This document shows, in pieces, positions 26,475-35,024 of a DNA stretch of 64,000 nt. Made by a program: the position numbers and the translations under genes. Under the pieces are notes generated by a model. That model did no database searches. It was not told the DNA's origin and saw nothing but the letters and a program-made list of their open reading frames with translations. This stretch comes from Croceicoccus marinus. Its GTDB lineage: Bacteria > Pseudomonadota > Alphaproteobacteria > Sphingomonadales > Sphingomonadaceae. Location of the stretch: NCBI RefSeq assembly GCF_001661675.2, contig NZ_CP019603.1, positions 434,001-498,000 on the forward strand, read 5' to 3'. Numbering within the stretch: the stretch's first letter is position 1; the number at the start of each line of letters is the position of its first letter.

Positions 26475-27824
26475 ATGAAGCTGGATACCGAATTGTGGGA
26501 CATCCACGTCGGAACGCCCCACCCGTTCAACAACCGCGCGCCGCGCATCGACAACGGGGCCGACCGTCCCGGTCCCGAACGCTATCACACCGCGGATTTC
26601 GCGCGCGAGGAATGGGACAAGGTCTTCGCGAAAAGCTGGCTGATCGCCTGCCCGGTCGCCGATGTGCCCGAACCCGGCGATCTCGTCCGCTTCGACATCG
26701 GCGATGAAAGCTTCATCGTCGTGCGCGGCGACGACGGGGTGATCCGCGCGCATTACAATGTCTGCCCGCACCGCGGCAGCCGCCTGGTGCTGGCCGATTT
26801 CAGCACCCTGTCGAACTTCACCTGTCCGTTCCACAGCTGGAAATTCGACCTGGAAGGCCACAACATCGCGGTCACCGACGAGAATACGTTCAAGCCCGAA
26901 GTGCTGTGCCACGACCGCGATCTCACTTCGGTCCGGTGCGAGACGGCGGCGGGGCTGGTGTTCATCTCGATGGACCCCGACGTCATGCCGCTGGACGACT
27001 ATCTCGGTCCGCTGAAACAGCAGCTGGAACTCTACAGGATCGACAGCATGTATGTCGTCCAGCACCGGCAATCGGAATGGGGCGCGAACTGGAAGGGCGG
27101 GGTGGACGCCTTTGCGGAAACCTATCACCTCCACGCGGTCCATCCGCAGACCCAGTGCCTGATGGACGACCGCACCCAGATCGACCTCTATCCCAACGGG
27201 ATGAGCCGGCAGTTCGTCCCCTTCGCACAGCCGAGCCGGCGCTATCAGGACCAGGAAACGGTCAATGACGGGATCAAGATGATGCTGTCGGACGCCGGGA
27301 TCGACCCCGACGATTTCGACGGCAGCGCACAGGAAACCCGCCGCGCGGTGCAACTGGCCAAGCGCAAGCGTTCGGACGAGCTGGACCTGGGCTATGACCG
27401 GTTCAGCGATACGCAGCTATCGGATTCCACCGTCTATTCGGTGTTCCCCAATGCCCAGATCGGCTGCCACCCCGAAGCGGTGTTCCTGCACCGCTTCCTG
27501 CCCAATGCGGACGACCCGAACCGCTTCACCTATGACACGCTGATCCTGTACAAGCATGTCGAAGCGCCCGGCTACAGCGCGCCCGCCTGGATGGGGCTGG
27601 GCACCACCGATCTGTCGGGCAAGACCAGGCCCGAGATCGTGCGAACCGGTATCGGCGAACCCCCGGGCCTCGGCGAAGTGCTGGACCAGGACAGCGAATT
27701 GCTGCCCATCGTGCAGGCGGGTGCGCGCTCACGCGGTTTCCGCGGTCCGCTGTGGAGCGAGCAGGAAGCGCGGCTGCGCCACTTCCACAAGGAAATCGAC
27801 CGCTACATGGCGGGCGAGAAATAG
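26475..27824 (+). CDS. Rieske non-heme iron oxygenase, alpha subunit
   Basis: A 449-residue ring-hydroxylating-type oxygenase. The Rieske cluster ligands are Cys97-x-His99 (NVCPHRGSR) and Cys117-x2-His120 (FTCPFHSWKF). The mononuclear iron site is D211, E215, H218, H223 in DAFAETYHLHAVHP, with the bridging aspartate in place. It would hydroxylate or demethylate the pathway substrate using electrons from a separate ferredoxin and reductase, none of which is encoded in this window. No beta subunit follows, so it is probably the alpha-only type. The gene ends at a strong hairpin. Confidence 0.92.
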   Translation: MKLDTELWDIHVGTPHPFNNRAPRIDNGADRPGPERYHTADFAREEWDKVFAKSWLIACPVADVPEPGDLVRFDIGDESFIVVRGDDGVIRAHYNVCPHRGSRLVLADFSTLSNFTCPFHSWKFDLEGHNIAVTDENTFKPEVLCHDRDLTSVRCETAAGLVFISMDPDVMPLDDYLGPLKQQLELYRIDSMYVVQHRQSEWGANWKGGVDAFAETYHLHAVHPQTQCLMDDRTQIDLYPNGMSRQFVPFAQPSRRYQDQETVNDGIKMMLSDAGIDPDDFDGSAQETRRAVQLAKRKRSDELDLGYDRFSDTQLSDSTVYSVFPNAQIGCHPEAVFLHRFLPNADDPNRFTYDTLILYKHVEAPGYSAPAWMGLGTTDLSGKTRPEIVRTGIGEPPGLGEVLDQDSELLPIVQAGARSRGFRGPLWSEQEARLRHFHKEIDRYMAGEK

Positions 27825-27836
27825 CGCAGAAAAGGA

Positions 27837-27866
27837 GGGGAGCCACTCCAGACGGCGTGGCTCCCC
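27837..27866. terminator. Bidirectional hairpin terminator
   Basis: A perfect 10-bp stem GGGGAGCCAC / GTGGCTCCCC with a 10-base loop lies between the convergent Rieske and SDR genes. An A-rich stretch on its left side gives a U-rich tail for leftward transcripts. No U-run is present for rightward ones. Confidence 0.75.
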
Positions 27867-27890
27867 CAGGATTCTGCCGGCAGGCAAAAT

Positions 27891-28646
27891 TCAGAACGGG
27901 CGGATCGTCACCGCATTGTCGACCACCATCTCGGCCCCGTTGACGAAGCGCGATTCATCCGACGCAAGATACAGCACCATCATCGCGATATCGCGCGGAT
28001 GGCCGGGCGTTCCGGGCGGCAATACGCCCTCGACCGGGATGTCCCTGGCCTCGCGCCCCTCGGCGGTCTGGACCATCGGCGTCTCGATCGCACCGGGATG
28101 GACCGAGTTGCAGCGGATCGCATAGCCCTTTTCCTGGCACATCACCGCGACCGACTTGGTCAGCGCCCGCACCGCGCCCTTGGCGGCGGAATAGGCGAAG
28201 AAGATCGGATAGCCCAGCAGCGCGCCCGTCGACGACATGTTGACGATGGACCCGCCATCGCCCTTGTTCATCAGCGGGATCGCATGCTTGCAGCCCAGGA
28301 ACACGCCGTCGCTCATCACCGAATTGACCCAGCGGTACTGCTCCAGGCTGGTATCCTCGACATCGGCGTTCAGCACCACACCCGCATTATTGACCAATAT
28401 GTCCAGCCGCCGATAGCGCTCCTCGATCGCGGCCATCGCGGCGGTCCAGTCCTCTTCCGAAGCGACATCGTGGCGCAGCGCCATCGCGTCATTGCCGATC
28501 TCGTCCGCCAAGGCCTGCGCGGCCTTTTCGTTGACGTCGGACACGACCACTCTCGCGCCCTCGGCTGCCAGCACGCGGCAATCCTCCGCCCCCAGTCCCG
28601 AAGCGCCGCCCGTGACCAGCGCGACCTTGCCTTCGACGCGTCCCAT
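27891..28646 (-). CDS. SDR oxidoreductase
   Basis: A 251-residue classical short-chain dehydrogenase. It has cofactor motif TGGASGLGAED with VVVSDVNE (acidic, NAD type), NNAGVVLN, and the catalytic set MSSTGALLGYPIFFAYSAAK with Ser, Tyr and Lys correctly spaced. The ending GAEMVVDNAVTIRPF replaces the usual 'DGG' with DNA. It is the last gene of a leftward operon after a dienoyl-CoA-reductase-like SDR and an enoyl-CoA hydratase. It probably oxidises a hydroxyl made by the oxygenases or a hydroxyacyl-CoA. A good AAGGAGAGAGG ribosome site fixes the start. Confidence 0.9.
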   Translation of the reverse strand: MGRVEGKVALVTGGASGLGAEDCRVLAAEGARVVVSDVNEKAAQALADEIGNDAMALRHDVASEEDWTAAMAAIEERYRRLDILVNNAGVVLNADVEDTSLEQYRWVNSVMSDGVFLGCKHAIPLMNKGDGGSIVNMSSTGALLGYPIFFAYSAAKGAVRALTKSVAVMCQEKGYAIRCNSVHPGAIETPMVQTAEGREARDIPVEGVLPPGTPGHPRDIAMMVLYLASDESRFVNGAEMVVDNAVTIRPF

Positions 28647-28665
28647 TCCTCTCTCCTTCATCCCG

Positions 28666-29436
28666 TTATCGATTATCGTATTTCGCGCCGCGTCCCTGCG
28701 CGAAGGCACTCACACCCTCGGGCGCATCGGCCGATCCCAGCGTCGCATCGCCGAAGCGCCTGCCGAAACGCAGCGCCATCTCCTCGGGCATGGCGCGGCT
28801 TGCGTCATACAGTGCCAAAGCGTGCCCGATCGCGTCCCAGCTGTGCTCCAGCATGGCCTCGACCATGGCCAAGGCGCGTCCCAGCAGGGCGTCGGCGTCG
28901 AAAATATTGGTGACCAGCCCCAGCTGGTGCATCCTTTCCGCGGGCAGCGGTTCGCCCGTCAGGACCATCGCAAGGCCGGTCGCGCGCGGCAGCTGGCGCG
29001 CGATGCGCTGCACCCCGCCCGCATAGGCGAACAGGCCGCGCTTCACCTCGGAAAGGCCGAAAACCGCATGCGGGGCGGCGAACACCATGTCGCAGGCCAG
29101 CACGATCTCGAACCCGCCCGCCACCGCGGCGCCATTGACGACCGCGATCAGCGGTTTGGCGCGCTGGCGTTCGGTGACGCCGCCAAAGCCGCGCCCCGGG
29201 ATCAGCCCCTTGCCGGCCCCTGCCTCGGCGGCTTCCTTCATGTCCATGCCCGAACAAAAGGCGCGCTCGCCGCTGGCGGTCAGCACGGTTGCGCCGATGG
29301 CGGGATCGGCTTCGGCCCGCGTCAACGCCTCGTCCAGCGCGGCGCTGGTCGCCGCGTCCAGCGCATTGGCGCGCCCCGGCCGATCGATCGTCAGCAGACA
29401 GATCGCGCCGCGCCGCTCCTCGATCAGTCCCGCCAC
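28666..29436 (-). CDS. Enoyl-CoA hydratase/isomerase family protein
   Basis: A 256-residue crotonase-fold protein. The oxyanion-hole segments are GERAFCSGMDMKEA and VNGAAVAGGFEIVLACDMVF, followed by FGLSEVKRGLFAYAGGVQRI. The second acid of the classical hydratase pair is not obvious: the sequence is GLFAYAGG where hydratases have Glu in 'EIxxGxxPGxGG'. It may thus be an isomerase or another crotonase activity. The start is GTG, 4 bp after the stop of the preceding SDR. The longer reading into that gene has no homology. Confidence 0.85.
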   Translation of the reverse strand: MAGLIEERRGAICLLTIDRPGRANALDAATSAALDEALTRAEADPAIGATVLTASGERAFCSGMDMKEAAEAGAGKGLIPGRGFGGVTERQRAKPLIAVVNGAAVAGGFEIVLACDMVFAAPHAVFGLSEVKRGLFAYAGGVQRIARQLPRATGLAMVLTGEPLPAERMHQLGLVTNIFDADALLGRALAMVEAMLEHSWDAIGHALALYDASRAMPEEMALRFGRRFGDATLGSADAPEGVSAFAQGRGAKYDNR

Positions 29437-29440
29437 CGGA

Positions 29441-30346
29441 TCAGGCCGCCCCGCCCTCGTCAAAATAATCGGGCATGCCGCCGGGCCATACCACGCCCCA
29501 TTGCGCCTGCCCGCCATCGATGATGATCAGGTCGCCATTGATGAAATCGGCGGCGGGAGAAGCCAGGTACATCACCTGCTCGGCCACGTCCCACGCATTG
29601 CCGCGCGCCTTCATCGGGTTCGCCTTGTGGAAACGTTTCAGAGCTTCCTCGGGATACATGGCGAAGCCCTCGGTCTCGATCACGCCGGGGCCTATGCAGT
29701 TCACGCGTATATCGTGCGGCGCCCATTCGGTCGCGACGGTCTTGGATAGATAGATCACCCCCGCGCGCGCCGCGCAGGTGTGCGCGGCCTGAGGCATGCC
29801 CCGTTCGACATTGGCGACGATATTAATGATGTGCCCCTTGCGCCCGTCGCTGCGCCAGCGCCGAGCGGCTTCCTGCATCATCCACCATGTACCATTGAGA
29901 TTGGTGTCGATCACCGCGTTCCACCCCTTGCGGGTGAAATCGATGGCATCCTGCGGAAACTGCCCGCCCGCGTTGTTGACCAGCGTGTCGATCCCGCCCG
30001 TGACGTCCGAGAAGTCGGCGATCATCGCCTCGACCGCCTCGGGCTCGCGTATGTTGGTGGTATAACAATGGACCGTTCGCCCGGTCGCCTCGCCGATGGC
30101 GTCGCGGGTGCGGTCCAGCTTTTCGGCGGTGCGCCCGCAGATGGCAACCGTCGCCCCCAGCCGCGAGGCCAGGAATGCCATCGCCTTGCCCATGCCGCTG
30201 CCGCCGCCGGAAATCAGCATGACATGGCCGTCGAGCAGGTCGCTGCGGAATACCGTCGGCATGGCGGCCAGGTCCTGTTCGGTCAGGCCGCGCTGGGAGC
30301 GGGTGGGATCGTCGGGATCGGGCCGGAATATCCGAGGTTCGTTCAC
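29441..30346 (-). CDS. SDR, 2,4-dienoyl-CoA reductase-like, with altered catalytic motif
   Basis: A 301-residue SDR with an N-terminal extension of about 37 residues. The nucleotide motif SGGGSGMGKAMA and CGRT (NADP-type) are present, and NNAGGQFPQDAIDF fits dienoyl-CoA reductases. At the active site the sequence is QAAHTCAARAGVIYLSKTVA: the usual Lys of 'AAKAGV' is Arg, and the Tyr position is Thr/His, with a Tyr only downstream. Dienoyl-CoA reductases lack the classical Tyr but keep the Lys, so this change is unusual. It is the first gene of the operon; copy D of the cluster operator lies 96 bp upstream. Confidence 0.82.
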   Translation of the reverse strand: MNEPRIFRPDPDDPTRSQRGLTEQDLAAMPTVFRSDLLDGHVMLISGGGSGMGKAMAFLASRLGATVAICGRTAEKLDRTRDAIGEATGRTVHCYTTNIREPEAVEAMIADFSDVTGGIDTLVNNAGGQFPQDAIDFTRKGWNAVIDTNLNGTWWMMQEAARRWRSDGRKGHIINIVANVERGMPQAAHTCAARAGVIYLSKTVATEWAPHDIRVNCIGPGVIETEGFAMYPEEALKRFHKANPMKARGNAWDVAEQVMYLASPAADFINGDLIIIDGGQAQWGVVWPGGMPDYFDEGGAA

Positions 30347-30441
30347 TGTGGTCCCTTCAAAGCCGGTGCAGCGCCCGTCATGCCGATCGCCGTCATTCAG
30401 GCCATGGTGTCAAAAGCCGATGCGACATGGCAAGATAAAAA

Positions 30442-30455
30442 ACAAGCACGCATGT
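30442..30455. promoter_or_regulatory. Cluster operator, copy D
   Basis: ACAAGCACGCATGT within AAAAA...ATTTTT: one mismatch in the central CATG (CACG). It lies between the end of the thiolase-like gene and the start of the leftward SDR-hydratase-SDR operon. Confidence 0.68.
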
Positions 30456-30468
30456 ATTTTTCAGGACC

Positions 30469-31623
30469 TCAGATGGTCGCCATCGACCCCAGCACGACAC
30501 TGGCCTGGCTGGACAAGGTGCCGCCATTGCCATGGGCCAGCGCGATGTTCACCTCGCCGATGTCGTTCGCGCCCTCGCCCCGGATCTGGCGCACGCCTTC
30601 GATCATGGCGAACAGGCCGTACATGCCGGGGTGGCCGAACGCCAGTCCGCCGCCATTGGTGTTGACCGCAAGCCGCCCGCCGGGCGCAATGCCGCCGCCT
30701 GCCACGAATGGCCCGCCCTCGCCCTTGGCGCAGAAGCCCAGGTCTTCCAGGAACAGGATCGTGTTGATGGTGAACGCGTCATACAGCTGCACCACGTCGA
30801 CATCGGCAGGCCCGATGCCCGCGCTGCGATAGGCACGCGGCCCGGATTCGGCAGCGGCGGTGGTGGTCAGATCGCCCGACTGCGACACCGAATTGTACCA
30901 GGTCGCCGCCGCTGCCCCCAGCACCGGGACCGGGGGCTTCCTCAGATCGCGGGCCCGCTCGGTCGAGGTGACGACCATCGCCGCGCCGCCATCGGTGACG
31001 AGGCAGCAATCGAACTTGCCCAGCGGACTGCTGATGATCCGGGCCTCGACGCATTCTTCGATCGTCAGCGGCTCGCGCATGAACGCCTCGGGATTGCCGG
31101 CCGCCCACTGGCGTGCGGCGACCGCTACCTCGGCCAGCTGTTCGCGCGTGGTGCCATATTCGTGCATGTGCCGCGCCGCTGCAAGCGCATAGGCGGAAAC
31201 CGGGAAGATCGCCCCCGCCATCGCGTCCCACTCGTTCCAGCCTGCCGGAGTCGACAGCCGCCCCCCGCCGCTACGCTGGTTCGAACCATAGGCGATCAGC
31301 GCCGTGTCGAACGCGCCCGCCGCGATGCCGTGGCAGGCGGTCACCAGATGGCTCATGAACGAAGACCCGCCCGTGCGGTTGTTGTCGGTGAAACGCGGAT
31401 TGATGCCGAGATATTCGGCAAAGCTCAGCCCCGCGAACAGATCGCCCGGAAGGCAGCCGAACACCGCATCGATATCGCCCGCCGCCAGCCCCGCATCGTC
31501 CAGCGCATCCAGCGCGGCATGCATCGCGATCTCCATCGCGCTGTGGCCGGGACATTCGCCCACGCCATAAGTCGCGGCCCCGGCGACGGCGCATTGCGCG
31601 CGGGGGAACTGCCCCACGGTCAC
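30469..31623 (-). CDS. Thiolase-fold lipid-transfer protein (Ltp2-like)
   Basis: A 384-residue thiolase-superfamily protein of the SCP-x/lipid-transfer type. The position of the catalytic cysteine is Ser87/Ser88 in NRTGGSSFMSHLVTA, so it is not a working thiolase by the classical route. QLYDAFTINTILFLEDLGFC then AKGEG resembles Ltp2/SAL steroid retro-aldolases, which use tyrosines instead of cysteine and require a DUF35 partner. Such a partner is encoded directly upstream in the operon (ATGA overlap). Retro-aldol cleavage of a side-chain acyl-CoA is therefore a reasonable inference. Other thiolase-like roles remain possible. Confidence 0.82.
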   Translation of the reverse strand: MTVGQFPRAQCAVAGAATYGVGECPGHSAMEIAMHAALDALDDAGLAAGDIDAVFGCLPGDLFAGLSFAEYLGINPRFTDNNRTGGSSFMSHLVTACHGIAAGAFDTALIAYGSNQRSGGGRLSTPAGWNEWDAMAGAIFPVSAYALAAARHMHEYGTTREQLAEVAVAARQWAAGNPEAFMREPLTIEECVEARIISSPLGKFDCCLVTDGGAAMVVTSTERARDLRKPPVPVLGAAAATWYNSVSQSGDLTTTAAAESGPRAYRSAGIGPADVDVVQLYDAFTINTILFLEDLGFCAKGEGGPFVAGGGIAPGGRLAVNTNGGGLAFGHPGMYGLFAMIEGVRQIRGEGANDIGEVNIALAHGNGGTLSSQASVVLGSMATI

Positions 31624-31985
31624 GGCGCAGCCTTCGCGGCGTCGAACCAGACGCGCGGGTTGTCGCCGCTATCGTCGATCCGCGCCTCGACCCGCATGCC
31701 GATGCGCAAAGCGGCGGGATCGCGCCCGCCGACATCGCCCATCATCCGCCCGCCGCCATCGAAATCGACCAGCGCGACCGCCCTGTCCGGTCCGCCGCGC
31801 GCGGGAATGATCGTCAGCGAATAGATGGTGGCAACCAGCGGAGCGTCGACCCATTCCCAGTCCCGGTCGCCGGTGCCCGGTTCGGCCAGCCGCGGCGGAA
31901 AGAACACCTGCCCGCTGGCCAGCGAGCGCTGGAACATCAGCCGGCCGCTTGCCAGCGCCTCGCGCCAGTGCCGTTCCGGACCCAT
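31620..31985 (-). CDS. DUF35 OB-fold protein (partner of thiolase-like protein)
   Basis: A 121-residue protein with the DUF35 layout: an N-terminal helical segment (HWREALASGRLMFQRSLASG, QVFFPPR), then an OB-fold (ATIYSLTIIPARGGPDRAVA, VALVDFDGGGRMMGDV). The zinc-ribbon cysteines seen in many homologues are absent: no CxxC occurs near residues 25-45. It overlaps both neighbours (TGATG with the CoA transferase, ATGA with the thiolase-like gene), which supports a fixed complex. In steroid degradation such proteins form the aldolase complex with Ltp2-type subunits. Confidence 0.8.
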   Translation of the reverse strand: MGPERHWREALASGRLMFQRSLASGQVFFPPRLAEPGTGDRDWEWVDAPLVATIYSLTIIPARGGPDRAVALVDFDGGGRMMGDVGGRDPAALRIGMRVEARIDDSGDNPRVWFDAAKAAP

Positions 31986-33217
31986 CAGGCCGCACCCCCC
32001 TGTTCCGGCGCTGCCATGGGCAAGGACGCGCCCTTTCCGACCAGCCGTTCGATCTCGTTGCTGCCGAAGCCCGCCTCCTCCAGTATCGCCCTGCCGTCGG
32101 CGCCCAGCGCGGGGCCGGGATCGCCGATCTCGCCCGGCGTGGCGGAAAACTGCACCGGTATGCCCGGCATGCGCAGCGATCCGGCATCGGTCTCGCGGTC
32201 CTGCCAGAAGCCGACCGCCTCCAGATGCTCGTCGTGCAGCAGTTCTTCCAGGCTGGCGATCGCGGTCGCCGGGATCTGCGCCTCGCGCAGCAGCGCGACC
32301 CATTCGGCGGTGGTGCGCGTCTTCATCGTCGCGGCCACGCGGGCCAGCACCGTGTCGATATTGCGGGTCCGGCTTTCCATCGTGGCGAACACCGGATCGC
32401 GCGACCATTCCGGATTGCCGATCGCGTCGAAGAAATCGCGCCAGTGCCGGTCGTTGTAGATCATCACCCCGATATGACCGTCAGCTGTCTGATACGGGCG
32501 GCGAGAGGGCGATACCGCGCGCGCATATTCGGGCGGCCCCAACGGCGGGCGAAAGACCGATCCGCACAGATGCTCCAGCGCGCAGAACGACACCATGGTC
32601 TCGAACATCGGGACCTCGATCTCCTGCCCCTCACCCGTCCTTTCGCGCGCATAGAGCGCGGCGGTGATCGCATAGGCGCCCGTCAGCCCGCTGACCTTGT
32701 CGGCCACGACATTGGCCAGATAGGTCGGCTCTCCGCCCGACAGCCGCGCCTGCAGGTCGACGATGCCCGACGCGGCCTGCACGATATCGTCATAGGCGGG
32801 ATGGTCGCGGTACGGCCCGCCCCGGCCATATCCGTACATGCTGGCATAGATGATGCGCGGATTGGCGGCGCGCACGTCGTCGTATGTCAGGCCCAGCCGC
32901 GCGATCGCGCGGGCCCGCATCGAATGGACGAACACGTCGGCATCGCGGCACAGGCGCAGCAGCGCCTCGCGCGACTCCGCCTCTTTCAGGTTCAGCACGA
33001 TGCTGCGCTTGCCGCGGTTGAGGTTGAGGAACATGCCGCCCCTCCCCGCCTCTCGGCCGGGGGGCAGCGCGCGCGTCGTATCGCCCTGCTCGCTTTCCAC
33101 CTTGATGACGTCGGCACCAAGATCGGCGAAGATCTGCGTCGCATAGGGACCCATCAACACGCTGGTCAGGTCGACGATGCGCACGCCCGCCAGCGGGCCC
33201 TTGCCCCGCCCGCTCAC
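31985..33217 (-). CDS. CaiB/BaiF-type CoA transferase
   Basis: A 410-residue class III CoA transferase. It opens LAGVRIVDLTSVLMGPYATQ and has FADLGADVIKVESEQGD and FLNLNRGKRSIVLNLK. The catalytic aspartate is probably Asp143 in HPAYDDIVQAASG. These enzymes move CoA from one carboxylic acid to another through an aspartyl-CoA anhydride, activating a substrate without ATP. The start is GTG, overlapped by the stop of a six-codon leader ORF (GTGA). Three 17-bp repeats lie just upstream. It is first in an operon with the DUF35 and Ltp2-like genes. Confidence 0.9.
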   Translation of the reverse strand: MSGRGKGPLAGVRIVDLTSVLMGPYATQIFADLGADVIKVESEQGDTTRALPPGREAGRGGMFLNLNRGKRSIVLNLKEAESREALLRLCRDADVFVHSMRARAIARLGLTYDDVRAANPRIIYASMYGYGRGGPYRDHPAYDDIVQAASGIVDLQARLSGGEPTYLANVVADKVSGLTGAYAITAALYARERTGEGQEIEVPMFETMVSFCALEHLCGSVFRPPLGPPEYARAVSPSRRPYQTADGHIGVMIYNDRHWRDFFDAIGNPEWSRDPVFATMESRTRNIDTVLARVAATMKTRTTAEWVALLREAQIPATAIASLEELLHDEHLEAVGFWQDRETDAGSLRMPGIPVQFSATPGEIGDPGPALGADGRAILEEAGFGSNEIERLVGKGASLPMAAPEQGGAA

Positions 33218-33225
33218 GGCTTGAA

Positions 33226-33276
33226 CCCGGTCATGACGGGCACCCGGTCATGAGTGGCACCCTGTCGTGAGTGGCA
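33226..33276. repeat. Three tandem 17-bp repeats in the CoA-transferase leader
   Basis: Three consecutive 17-bp units (consensus CCCGGTCATGAGTGGCA; units 2 and 3 differ from it at 0 and 2 positions, unit 1 at 2). On the coding strand two units contain an ATG opening a very short ORF; the nearest, M-T-G-F-K-P-stop, ends in TGA overlapping the CoA-transferase GTG start. Confidence 0.8.
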
Positions 33277-33398
33277 CCGGGCTGGCGGCTTCTTCCCAAG
33301 GCGCAATGATGTTCCTCTCCTTGCCGGCGCAAGCGGGCAGGCCGATTGGCCTTGCCTTGCGGTTTGCGCCCCGTGTGTGGTGCGTGCGTTCGAGTCCG

Positions 33399-34028
33399 CT
33401 AGCTTCCTTGCGGCTTCATCGTGCGGATCTGGTCTTCCAGCATGGTCAGCATCGGCTCGATCATCGCCTCGTCCAGCGACCCTGTCAGGCGCGAGGATGC
33501 CATCCCCTCGACCACGACTTGCGACAGCGTCATCGCGCGGTCGAAGCTGGCGGGATCGGCCCGCCACTCGGGGAACATTTCCACCGCTTCCTGGTGGAAC
33601 CGCTCGCGGAATTCCACCTGCAGCGGGTGCAGGATCTTGGCGAGGTCGGGATCGGTCCGCGCCGCCAGCGCCAGTTCGTGAAACGCGACGAAGCCGGGTT
33701 TCTGCACCTGCCGCCAATAGGCGTGCACCAGATGCGTCGGATCGTGCCCGCTGTCCGAAGCGCGGCGAAACGCGCGCAGCCGCTTTTCATGCAGTTCTAT
33801 GATGGTCGTCTTGATCAGCGCGGTGCCGTTTTCGAAATGATGCAGCATCGCGCCGCGCGACAGCCCCGCCTCTTCCGCGATGCGCGGCGTGGTCGTCTTG
33901 TTGTATCCGTATTTGACGATGCAGCGAATGACCGCATCCACCAGGCGCGCACGTGTCTGCGCGCTCTTCAGCGATTGCTGGGTCTGCACCGGCTCGGCCC
34001 GGGCGGTCGCAGCGGAAGGGTTCGTCAT
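33399..34028 (-). CDS. TetR-family regulator, candidate regulator of the operator set
   Basis: A 209-residue TetR protein. The N-terminal HTH has NKTTTPRIAEEAGLSRGAML followed by HHFENGTALI, and a helical effector domain of ~140 residues follows. Copy E, the best-formed palindrome of the window, lies 22 bp upstream of its start, inside the spacer of a TTGACA-type promoter (-35 at 34068-34073). This suggests autorepression. It is the only complete TetR gene located directly at one of the sites, so it is the first candidate for the regulator of all nine. The start at 34028 has AAGGA eight bases upstream; an ATG nine bases earlier lacks spacing. Confidence 0.88.
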   Translation of the reverse strand: MTNPSAATARAEPVQTQQSLKSAQTRARLVDAVIRCIVKYGYNKTTTPRIAEEAGLSRGAMLHHFENGTALIKTTIIELHEKRLRAFRRASDSGHDPTHLVHAYWRQVQKPGFVAFHELALAARTDPDLAKILHPLQVEFRERFHQEAVEMFPEWRADPASFDRAMTLSQVVVEGMASSRLTGSLDEAMIEPMLTMLEDQIRTMKPQGS

Positions 34029-34049
34029 GGTCGACATCCTTGAAACAAA

Positions 34050-34063
34050 ACAATCATGACTGT
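34050..34063. promoter_or_regulatory. Cluster operator, copy E (TetR autoregulation)
   Basis: ACAATCATGACTGT: exact consensus and nearly a perfect palindrome over all 14 bp. It lies between the TetR gene and the divergent SDR gene, and within the spacer following a TTGACA hexamer on the TetR strand. Confidence 0.75.
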
Positions 34064-34135
34064 TTATTGTCAATAGCCAGCCGGCTTGCCTCGCTCATGC
34101 ATAAAGCAATCCGCCCGCGCAACCGAATGAAAAAA

Positions 34136-34149
34136 ACAATCATTCCTGT
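34136..34149. promoter_or_regulatory. Cluster operator, copy F
   Basis: ACAATCATTCCTGT, framed by AAAAA and TTTT. The left half is identical to copy E. It lies 98 bp upstream of the rightward SDR-Rieske-acyl-CoA dehydrogenase operon. Confidence 0.68.
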
Positions 34150-34246
34150 TTTTCCTTGCGCCCTGTCCGCGCATTATCTAACCCGAACACAACGATGCGC
34201 GGCGCAGACCGTGCCGACGCGATCAGTTTGGATGAGGAGACGACCC

Positions 34247-35008
34247 TTGGACCTGGGATTGCAGGGGAAGAAAGCCATTGTCATCGGCGGCGCCCGCGGC
34301 ATCGGGTACGAGGTCGCGCAGATCCTCGCCCGCGAAGGATGCGACATCGCGCTGACCGCCCGTTCGGAAGACAGCGTCAAGGACGCGGTGGCCGAACTTG
34401 GCAAATACGGCACAAGCATCGTCGGCAAACCCGTGAACGTCAAGGCGGCCGACGACTACAAGGCATGGCTGGAATGGGCGGTCGCGGAACTGGGCGGCGT
34501 CGACATCCTCATCCCGATCTCCTCCGCCGGCGGCGGCATGGGTTCGGAAAAGAACTGGCACAATAATTTCGAGGTCGACGTACTCGGCCCCGTCCGCGCG
34601 GTCGAAGTGGTCATGCCGCACATGGAGGAGCAGGGATCGGGCTCGATCATCCTCGTCTCCAGCACCTCTGCGGGAGAGGCGATGGGCGGTCCGCAGGCCT
34701 ATAACGCGATGAAGGCCTCGCTCGTCACCTGGGGCAAGCAGCTGGCGCTGCACCATGGCAAGAGCGGCGTGCGGGTCAATATCGTGTCCCCCGGCCCGAT
34801 CGAGTTCGAGGGCGGCAACTGGGACATGATAAAAGGCACGATGGAGAAATTCTACAATTCGCAGCTGCGCCAGCACCCGGCGGGCCGTCTGGGCAAGCCC
34901 GAGGAAGTGGCCCGCTGCATCGTGTTCCTGGCCAGCCCCGCCGCGCAGTGGTGCAACGGGTCGAACCTGGTGATCGACGGTGGCTACACCAACCGGACGC
35001 AGTTCTGA
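34247..35008 (+). CDS. SDR oxidoreductase (FabG-like)
   Basis: A 253-residue classical SDR. It has GGARGIGYEVAQILAREG, the NADP-type ALTARSED, and SSAGGGMG in place of NNAG. The active site is VSSTSAGEAMGGPQAYNAMK with Ser, Tyr and Lys correctly spaced, and the C-terminus ends VIDGGYTNRTQF. No ATG fits; TTG at 34247 lies seven bases after GAGGAGA, and the fold starts right there (LDLGLQGKKAIVIGG). It is first of a three-gene rightward operon and presumably oxidises an alcohol produced by the Rieske enzyme that follows. Operator copy F is upstream. Confidence 0.88.
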   Translation: MDLGLQGKKAIVIGGARGIGYEVAQILAREGCDIALTARSEDSVKDAVAELGKYGTSIVGKPVNVKAADDYKAWLEWAVAELGGVDILIPISSAGGGMGSEKNWHNNFEVDVLGPVRAVEVVMPHMEEQGSGSIILVSSTSAGEAMGGPQAYNAMKASLVTWGKQLALHHGKSGVRVNIVSPGPIEFEGGNWDMIKGTMEKFYNSQLRQHPAGRLGKPEEVARCIVFLASPAAQWCNGSNLVIDGGYTNRTQF

Positions 35009-35024
35009 GGAAGGGCACCCGGCC

